Part shown: in pieces, positions 38,539 to 43,348 of the stretch
Layout: the number at the start of each line of letters is the position of its first letter
Position numbering within the stretch: position 1 is the stretch's first letter
Source of the DNA: Rhodanobacteraceae bacterium
Lineage (GTDB): Bacteria > Acidobacteriota > Terriglobia > Terriglobales > Acidobacteriaceae
Direction of reading: 5' to 3'
Assembly (NCBI GenBank): GCA_903970285.1
Contig: CAJCHN010000028.1
Span: 1-43,348 of the forward strand
Length of the DNA: 43,348 nt
Notes under the pieces: generated by a model
What the model was told of the DNA's origin: nothing
Database searches by the model: none
What the model saw: only the letters and a program-made list of their open reading frames with translations
Translations under genes and position numbers: made by a program

Positions 38539-40455
38539 CTAGTCCGTGTCTCCGGGCGTTGTCAGCGCATGCGGATCGACCTTCTGCTGCTGCGAAGGAT
38601 AAGGCCTGCCCTTGGCCAGAACCGCCTCCAACTGCTTGTCATACCCATATATGTCGTCGAAGAACTCCACCTGCCCATCGTCCCCGATATTCGCGGTCAA
38701 ATAGAAGATCACAATCGGAATTGGCTGCTTCAAGCTGACCGTGTGGTTGTCCGGTCCGCTGTTCATCGCGTCCTGAACTTTCTGCAGATCCCAGTCGCCC
38801 GGCGCTGCCTGGCCGCGGTTCAACACCCACACCGCCAACTCATCCGGATGCTGCACCCGCACGCAACCGTGCGAGAAGTCCCGCCGGGTACGCTCAAAAA
38901 GCTCCGGCTGCGGGGTCGAGTGCAGATAAATGTCGTACTCGTTCGGGAACATGAACTTCACCAGCCCCAGCGAGTTCTTCGGTCCCGGCTTCTCCCGCAC
39001 AATCACACCGCCGCGCTCGACCTCCGCAGCCGACGCCTTCACCGCATTCCCCTGCGAATCCACCGTCTCGAAGTTCTTCGCCGCCAGGTACCCGACCCCG
39101 CTCTTCTCGATGTGCGACGCGAGCTCCTTCTTGATGATCGAGATCGGCACGTTCCAGAACGGACGGAAGATCAGGTACTTCATCTCGTGCGTGAACACCG
39201 GCGTCTGGTGCTCGCCAATCACCTTACCCACCACCACCCGCATGGTGAAATCCAGAGAATGATCCGGCTTGTAGCCGCGCAGCACAAATTCCGGCAGATT
39301 CACCATCAGCGGCGCATTCACGTACTCGTTCGGCAGCCAGCGCCAGCGTTCCAGCGAGTCGTCCATCTGCTGCACCCGCACGCTCAGCGGCACGTTCAAG
39401 CTGGCGATCGTCTGCGCCGACAGCTTCCCGTCCGGCGTAATCCCATGCCGCGCCTGGAAGTGCTTCACCCCATCCGCAATCTCGCTCGTGTACACCGTGG
39501 ACACCGGCTTGGGTGCAGGCGGAGCGGCCGCTGCCGGAGCAGCCGTCGCAGGAGCCGCCGTCTTGCCCTTCCGGATGCGGTTCTCGCCCGCCCGCAGCGC
39601 GGCCTTCAGCCGATCCCCCGCGTTCGGCTTATGCGCCGGCGCCGGCGCCGCCGCGGGCACAGCCGGCGCTGCTTCAACGGGCGGTGCCGCCATATCCCCC
39701 TCCAGCTGCAGCCGCGCCACCAGCGCACCCGTCGCCGGATAGTTGCCACCCACCGCGATCGGCTTCGCCACCGTGGGCAGAGGCTGCTGCAGCTCCGGCG
39801 TGTTCGCCTGCTGCCTCGCCAGCGCCATGTATCCCGGAAGCGCATCCTCCAGCTTCCGGTACACCGCGTTGTCCGGCTCGACCGAATGAATCAGCCCCGC
39901 CAGATCCTCCGCATCCACCGCGTTGTCCGACACAAACTCCGGCAGATCGTACTTCTTGTCCGCCGTATTGATATCGAAGTTGAAGTGCGTCGGATTCACC
40001 CGGCCGATCCGCAAATCCGAGACATAGCGCATCACGTTCACGGTCATCGCCGCATCGAACGTCGCTACATCGTCGTCACTCCTGGCGGCCAGCTTCTGCA
40101 CCCGGGCCGCCCACAATCCCGCATCGTAGTCCTCAGGGTTCAGACCCTTGCCGGCCGCATCCTGGAACGCCTGAATGAACGCCGTCGCCTGCTTGCTGGG
40201 CTGGCCGTTGTCGTCTACCCACGCCACCTCGTAGTTCCGGTCGTCATAGAACTGCTGCACCGGAGCCTCGAAATCGGCGAAGTTCGGCCAGTGCATCACC
40301 TTGATCTGCTTCGACGCGACCATCGGCTTCAGCGTGTCCGCATAGCTGTCGGATTTCGGCGCCGAACGCGTCTTGCGCCGCTGGTGGCATCCACTCAAAA
40401 GCACCAGCGCACCCATCAGGCACACCACACCCATACGCCGCACCCGCACGTTCAT
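38539..40455 (-). CDS. Lipoprotein L,D-transpeptidase, YcbB/LdtD type
   Basis: The 638-residue protein starts MNVRVRRMGVVCLMGALVLL with lipobox SGC (Cys23), so it is a probable outer or inner membrane lipoprotein. Parts in order are a scaffold region (about 45-235), an Ala/Pro-rich linker (APAVPAAAPAPAHKPN and the AAPATAAPAAAAPP segment), a peptidoglycan-binding module (SEIADGVKHFQARHGITPDG), and a YkuD catalytic domain. The last has GYKPDHSLDFTMRVVVGKV, PFWNVPISIIKKEL and SHGCVRVQHPDELAVWVLNR with catalytic Cys531. These enzymes form 3-3 cross-links or attach proteins to peptidoglycan. The C-terminus has no known domain. TATAAC at 40488-40493 could be its -10. Confidence 0.95.
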   Translation of the reverse strand: MNVRVRRMGVVCLMGALVLLSGCHQRRKTRSAPKSDSYADTLKPMVASKQIKVMHWPNFADFEAPVQQFYDDRNYEVAWVDDNGQPSKQATAFIQAFQDAAGKGLNPEDYDAGLWAARVQKLAARSDDDVATFDAAMTVNVMRYVSDLRIGRVNPTHFNFDINTADKKYDLPEFVSDNAVDAEDLAGLIHSVEPDNAVYRKLEDALPGYMALARQQANTPELQQPLPTVAKPIAVGGNYPATGALVARLQLEGDMAAPPVEAAPAVPAAAPAPAHKPNAGDRLKAALRAGENRIRKGKTAAPATAAPAAAAPPAPKPVSTVYTSEIADGVKHFQARHGITPDGKLSAQTIASLNVPLSVRVQQMDDSLERWRWLPNEYVNAPLMVNLPEFVLRGYKPDHSLDFTMRVVVGKVIGEHQTPVFTHEMKYLIFRPFWNVPISIIKKELASHIEKSGVGYLAAKNFETVDSQGNAVKASAAEVERGGVIVREKPGPKNSLGLVKFMFPNEYDIYLHSTPQPELFERTRRDFSHGCVRVQHPDELAVWVLNRGQAAPGDWDLQKVQDAMNSGPDNHTVSLKQPIPIVIFYLTANIGDDGQVEFFDDIYGYDKQLEAVLAKGRPYPSQQQKVDPHALTTPGDTD

Positions 40456-40554
40456 CCTCGCCCACCCGTCCTGTATCCGTTTGCTCTGTTATACCGTTAC
40501 CGCAGCCCCACTGTTGACTCAGCCCGCGCCAATCCGCGCCTCTCGCTCCCTGAG

Positions 40555-40583
40555 CCTCCGTGCAACCTCCGTGCAACCTCCGT
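40555..40583 (-). repeat. CTCCGTGCAAC tandem repeat between two minus-strand genes
   Basis: CCTCCGTGCAA occurs at 40555-40565 and 40566-40576, and partly at 40577-40583. It lies in the 164-nt gap upstream of the L,D-transpeptidase gene. It resembles dispersed ACGGAGG-type repeats known from many genomes. Confidence 0.6.
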
Positions 40584-40619
40584 TTCTGTGGGTCCGTCTC
40601 TTGCTCCCGCGCGCAGACC

Positions 40620-41840
40620 CTAAGCCGCCGCGATCCCCGGCAGCATCGCCCAGCAAGCCAGTGCCTGCGTCACCACCACCATCGCCATCATCGCCACATA
40701 GAGCCTTCGCTGCCGCGTCTCCAGCGCATCCGCAAACACTCCGCCAATGAACGTAAACAGGAACGGCAGCGCCCAGAACCACGGCACCGACCGCACCTGC
40801 GTGGTCACCAGGAAGGCAATCGCCACCGCCATCAGCAGCGGCACCGTGTTGCCGAAGTAGCGGCTGCGCTTCACCCCCGCGTACAGCAGCAGACCCACCG
40901 CCGCCGCAATCAGCATCGGCCAGTTCGCCGGATCCAGCGCAAATCCGCGCACGCCCTCCGTCGAAAACCGGAACCGCCCCGCTCCCCCCGTAAACACGTA
41001 CAGAAAAGCCGGCAGCCGGAAGCCGTAGAACATCAGCTCGATCAGCCCCGCCCCCATGGCCGCATAGGTGGCGATCAGCAGTACCGCGCTGCGCCGCCGC
41101 TCCGCCAGATAGAACATCAACCCGACCGACAGCACAAACCCCACCATCGCCGCCAGCAGGTGCGCCGTCGCCGTCAGCCCCAGTGCCACGCTCAGCAGCG
41201 TGATCCGTGGCCGCCACCGGCTGCGCGGACCCTGCATCGCATGCGCCACGCCGATCGCCGTATACACCAGCCCGTACAGCCCCCACATCGCCAGCACTTC
41301 GTTGTTGGGAACGACCGCATAGCGCACCACCGCCGGGCTGAAGATATAGAGCGCCAGCGCCAGCCCTCCGCCCTCGTTGCCAAACAGCCGCCGCGCCACC
41401 CACCACAACCCGCCGCCCAGCCACATCGCCATCAGCACAAAGGGCAGGTGCATCAGCCACTTCACCTCGCCCAGCCCCAACTCGTGCCGAGCCTCCCAGG
41501 TCGAGCCGTTCAGCGAAGTTCCGCCGTACAGCCGGTTCTCCGGTTTGCGCAACCGGTCTCTACCCAGCATCAGCAGGCGCTGCGCGGTCAACGGAAATCC
41601 CGCCAGCCGGTAGGCAAACGTCTGCTCGCCGTTGAGATTTCCGCAACTCGTAAAGTACCCGGCCAGCGGCGATGGCTGCTCCCACATCTCGCGTCCGCAG
41701 CGTGCATAGCGGAAGTCCTCGCTGGTCACCTGCTGCCGCCCGATCACCCAGGTGCACTCCGCCAGGAACACCAGAAGCAGGAACGCCGCCAATCGCTGCG
41801 GACGTCCTACCCGGAAGGTAAACCCTCGCGGCAGCCTCAC
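40620..41840 (-). CDS. Polytopic membrane protein of unknown function (possible GT-C glycosyltransferase)
   Basis: The 406-residue protein has about nine to ten hydrophobic segments, including LAAFLLLVFLAECTWVIG, MHLPFVLMAMWLGGGLWWVA, LLAAMVGFVLSVGLMFYLAE, ANWPMLIAAAVGLLLYAGVK and LLMAVAIAFLVTTQVRSVPW. The first large loop (SEDFRYARCGREMWEQPSPL, with a conserved-looking Cys and acidic residues) is in the position where GT-C enzymes keep their DxD-type site, but no clear DxD is present. The arrangement resembles dolichyl-mannosyltransferase-like PMT-2 proteins; this is a guess from topology. The GTG start at 41840 has no obvious ribosome site. It lies 164 nt upstream of the L,D-transpeptidase gene. 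Confidence 0.72.
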   Translation of the reverse strand: MRLPRGFTFRVGRPQRLAAFLLLVFLAECTWVIGRQQVTSEDFRYARCGREMWEQPSPLAGYFTSCGNLNGEQTFAYRLAGFPLTAQRLLMLGRDRLRKPENRLYGGTSLNGSTWEARHELGLGEVKWLMHLPFVLMAMWLGGGLWWVARRLFGNEGGGLALALYIFSPAVVRYAVVPNNEVLAMWGLYGLVYTAIGVAHAMQGPRSRWRPRITLLSVALGLTATAHLLAAMVGFVLSVGLMFYLAERRRSAVLLIATYAAMGAGLIELMFYGFRLPAFLYVFTGGAGRFRFSTEGVRGFALDPANWPMLIAAAVGLLLYAGVKRSRYFGNTVPLLMAVAIAFLVTTQVRSVPWFWALPFLFTFIGGVFADALETRQRRLYVAMMAMVVVTQALACWAMLPGIAAA

Positions 41841-41904
41841 GCGCCAGCCTCAAATTGTCTTTGCGTCCCGTTCCGGGTCGTTCGCGTCACTGTGCGCATT
41901 GCCT

Positions 41905-41935
41905 TGTCGTCATCATCACCTGCGTGTCGTCATCA
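41905..41935. repeat. 11-bp direct repeat, 20-bp period, in a divergent promoter region
   Basis: TGTCGTCATCA at 41905-41915 and 41925-41935. It lies in the 198-nt gap between the divergent membrane-protein gene and the DUF2251 gene. The 20-bp spacing puts both copies on one DNA face, as expected for operator sites. Confidence 0.5.
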
Positions 41936-42025
41936 CGAGTGTAGCTGAGGGCCAGGAACCATCCGTAGACGCGACCCCATAGGCCGGCAGCGGACCCCAG
42001 GCTCGTCAACCGGCCCCGGAACGGA

Positions 42026-42031
42026 GATACT
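42026..42031 (+). promoter_or_regulatory. Candidate -10 hexamer (GATACT), 7 nt before start
   Basis: GATACT ends 7 nt before ATG 42039, and no ribosome site lies between. It matches the leaderless pattern of other genes here. There is no clear -35. Confidence 0.3.
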
Positions 42032-42038
42032 GTACCTG

Positions 42039-42467
42039 ATGCAGTCGCTTTCTTTCCGCCCCGGCCGCGCCTTCCTCTCGGTCAATTCGCCCACCGTTCC
42101 CTGGACGGTCGTCTTCGAAGATGAGGGCGTCGCCGCCTACTTCTACGCCTGCGACCGCTCGCAAACCACCCAGGAAGGCTCCATCCTCGACGCCATGCTC
42201 ATCTACAACGTCGCCGCGCTCCAGAAGGCCGGCCCTGCGGAGTCAGCAGAACGGCTGGCCGCCGTCGAGTGGTCGCGCGACGGCCTGCAGGCCGTCCTCT
42301 ACCTGGATGGCTATGCCCAGGCGCTCTTCGACTTCGCCGCCCACCAGGGCTTCTGCCGCATGAACTTCCCCAACTTCATCCCCACCCAGGACGACACCTG
42401 GCAGAAGGCCTCTCACGCCTGGTCCGACGCCGCCCTGCAGCGCTTCGAAGCCGCCCTCTACGCCTGA
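42039..42467 (+). CDS. DUF2251-like protein of unknown function
   Basis: The 142-residue cytosolic protein has PWTVVFEDEGVAAYFYACDR, AMLIYNVAALQ, VEWSRDGLQAVLYLDGYAQA and LFDFAAHQGFCRMNFPNF. This is the pattern of the DUF2251 family, small proteins with no established function. It has no signal peptide or membrane segment. Conserved-looking acidic and aromatic residues could form a binding site. It stands alone, divergent from the membrane protein gene and convergent with ilvA. The family call is from memory of the motif VVFEDxG...YFYA. Confidence 0.8.
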   Translation: MQSLSFRPGRAFLSVNSPTVPWTVVFEDEGVAAYFYACDRSQTTQEGSILDAMLIYNVAALQKAGPAESAERLAAVEWSRDGLQAVLYLDGYAQALFDFAAHQGFCRMNFPNFIPTQDDTWQKASHAWSDAALQRFEAALYA

Positions 42468-42524
42468 TGCGGGGGCCGGCTCCAGCGTTCACCCGATCTT
42501 GCGCCAAGCTCGCAGCGGGACAGC

Positions 42525-42596
42525 TTCAGGCTTCTTACGCCTGAAATTAAGTGGGTGCCCTGAAAATGGTGCTGTTCCGAGGGGTCTTCCAGACCC
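42525..42596. terminator. Two short hairpins between convergent genes
   Basis: TTCAGGC/GCCTGAA (42525-42545, 7-nt loop) and GGGTCT/AGACCC (42582-42596, 3-nt loop) lie between the DUF2251 gene and ilvA. Neither has a T-run; they may stop transcription weakly in either direction. Confidence 0.35.
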
Positions 42597-42610
42597 GCTT
42601 ATGACCAAAG

Positions 42611-42644
42611 CTAAGTTGCCTCTTTTGAAGAATATAGATAACAA
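42611..42644 (-). repeat. AT-rich intergenic motif, copy B
   Basis: On the minus strand TTGTT, two variable bases, CTATATTCTTCAAAA (42637-42623), then TTAG at the same offset as copy A at 4693-4726. It lies 28 nt past the ilvA stop. Confidence 0.6.
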
Positions 42645-42671
42645 ATGACGGGGTGGGTGGACTGCCGCCCG

Positions 42672-43348
42672 TCACTGCACCCGGCTGTGCCGATACCCTT
42701 CGCTGGTCAGCGCTCCCAGCAGCTCCGCCACCTGCTCCCGGCCGCGCGTCTCAAGCGTGATATCGATCGCCGTGTCCCCCAGGTTCACCCCGTAGTAGGC
42801 ACGGTTGTAGAGCGTATTCACGATGTTTACCCGATGCCTGGCAATCAGCTTGGTCAACTCCGCCAGCGCGCCCGGCTTGTCCAGCAGGTGGATGCGCAGC
42901 AGGATCAAGCGTCCATCCTGCACCAGCCCGCGTTCGATAATCCGCGAGAGTAGCGTCACATCGATATTCCCGCCGCACACCAGCACGCCCACCTTCGCGG
43001 CCGGCCCCCGCGATAGCGTCGTCTTACCCTGCAGCAGCGCCGCCAGGGCCGTCGCACCCGCACCCTCCGCCAGCGTCTTCTCCCGCTCCAGCAGCACCAG
43101 GATCGCCGACGCAATCTCGTCCTCATCGACGGTCACAATCTCATCCACATACTTCGCCACCACCGGATACGTCACCTTGCCCGCCCGGCGCACCGCGATG
43201 CCGTCCGCAATCGTCGCTTCCGCCGGCAGCGTCACCGGGCCGCCCTTCTCTATGGCACGCAACATGGAAGGAAGGCGCTCCGTCTGCACCCCCACCACGC
43301 GAATCCTGGGATTGCTCTCTTTCAGCGCGCAGGCCACGCCGCTGATCA
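42672..43348 (-). CDS. ilvA: Threonine ammonia-lyase, C-terminal part (5' end outside window)
   Basis: The last 225 or so residues of the PLP enzyme that converts threonine to 2-oxobutyrate for isoleucine synthesis or degradation. Visible are ISGVACALKESNPRIRVVGV, RAIEKGGPVTLPAEATIADG, EIVTVDEDEIASAILVLLER, EKTLAEGAGATALAALL and VLVCGGNIDVTLLSRIIERG. An ACT domain (about 150-225, LILLRIHLLDKPGALAELTK) closes the protein. One ACT domain with this length fits the short catabolic or TdcB-like type. The frame stays open to the window edge; the GTG at 43337 is not the real start. The PLP lysine is upstream of the window. Confidence 0.95.
   Translation of the reverse strand, partial: ISGVACALKESNPRIRVVGVQTERLPSMLRAIEKGGPVTLPAEATIADGIAVRRAGKVTYPVVAKYVDEIVTVDEDEIASAILVLLEREKTLAEGAGATALAALLQGKTTLSRGPAAKVGVLVCGGNIDVTLLSRIIERGLVQDGRLILLRIHLLDKPGALAELTKLIARHRVNIVNTLYNRAYYGVNLGDTAIDITLETRGREQVAELLGALTSEGYRHSRVQ

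Noticed and set aside
38395..40623. 742-codon frame antisense to the L,D-transpeptidase
   Set aside because: Arg/Leu/His-rich shadow; the sense frame has lipobox, linker and SHGCVRV motif.

Overview
The window is a GC-rich bacterial chromosome segment with no plasmid, phage or insertion-sequence genes. Gene content points to a soil-type Acidobacteriota (class Terriglobia). The pointers are many secreted S9 and M28 peptidases, an LVIVD-repeat protein paired with a DUF305 protein, an ECF sigma factor paired with a TonB-like protein, and housekeeping genes with long Pro/Ala-rich tails. This placement is inferred from gene content; no 16S gene is present.

Layout. 1-2.4 kb: end of typA, then an ECF sigma factor overlapping a membrane TonB-family protein with an anti-sigma-like N-terminus. 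2.5-8.4 kb: a secreted prolyl oligopeptidase, a small secreted protein, and a DUF305/LVIVD two-gene operon. 8.4-9.3 kb: a short-chain dehydrogenase. 9.3-15.3 kb, minus strand: a translation and precursor cluster read as ispE, tRNA-Gln(UUG), prs, rplY, pth, rpsF, rpsR, rplI. 15.5-18.6 kb: a MacB/FtsX-type permease, a Gly/His-rich secreted protein and an unusual secreted nucleoside hydrolase. 18.8 kb: tRNA-Ser(UGA). 19.0-21.6 kb: a sugar-acid operon of a UxaE-type epimerase, gluconokinase and an SDR. 21.7-24.0 kb: an overlapping pair of membrane proteins, one with a SRPBCC-like soluble part, the other an ICMT-like methyltransferase fused to a DCC-type thioredoxin-like domain. 24.1-28.3 kb: a secreted S9 peptidase and a large secreted protein of unknown function. 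28.5-31.4 kb: lutABC for lactate oxidation. 31.6-34.5 kb: a TPR / GT9-like / methyltransferase protein. 34.5-41.8 kb, minus strand: transglutaminase-like protein, M28 peptidase, mutY, a lipoprotein L,D-transpeptidase and a polytopic membrane protein. 42.0-43.3 kb: a DUF2251 protein and the C-terminal half of threonine ammonia-lyase.

Themes. Several genes act outside the cytoplasm: peptidases and nucleoside hydrolase scavenge, the L,D-transpeptidase remodels wall, and the sigma/TonB pair may sense envelope state. The 9-15 kb cluster joins isoprenoid precursor synthesis, PRPP synthesis, peptidyl-tRNA recycling and four ribosomal proteins.

At the DNA level three patterns stand out. First, -10-like hexamers lie 6-7 nt before at least eight start codons, which suggests frequent leaderless transcription. 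Second, a dispersed GTTCTACGTTGTACGTT-type motif occurs in intergenic gaps. Third, an AT-rich motif is shared by two gaps 38 kb apart. No CRISPR array, origin or mobile element was seen.
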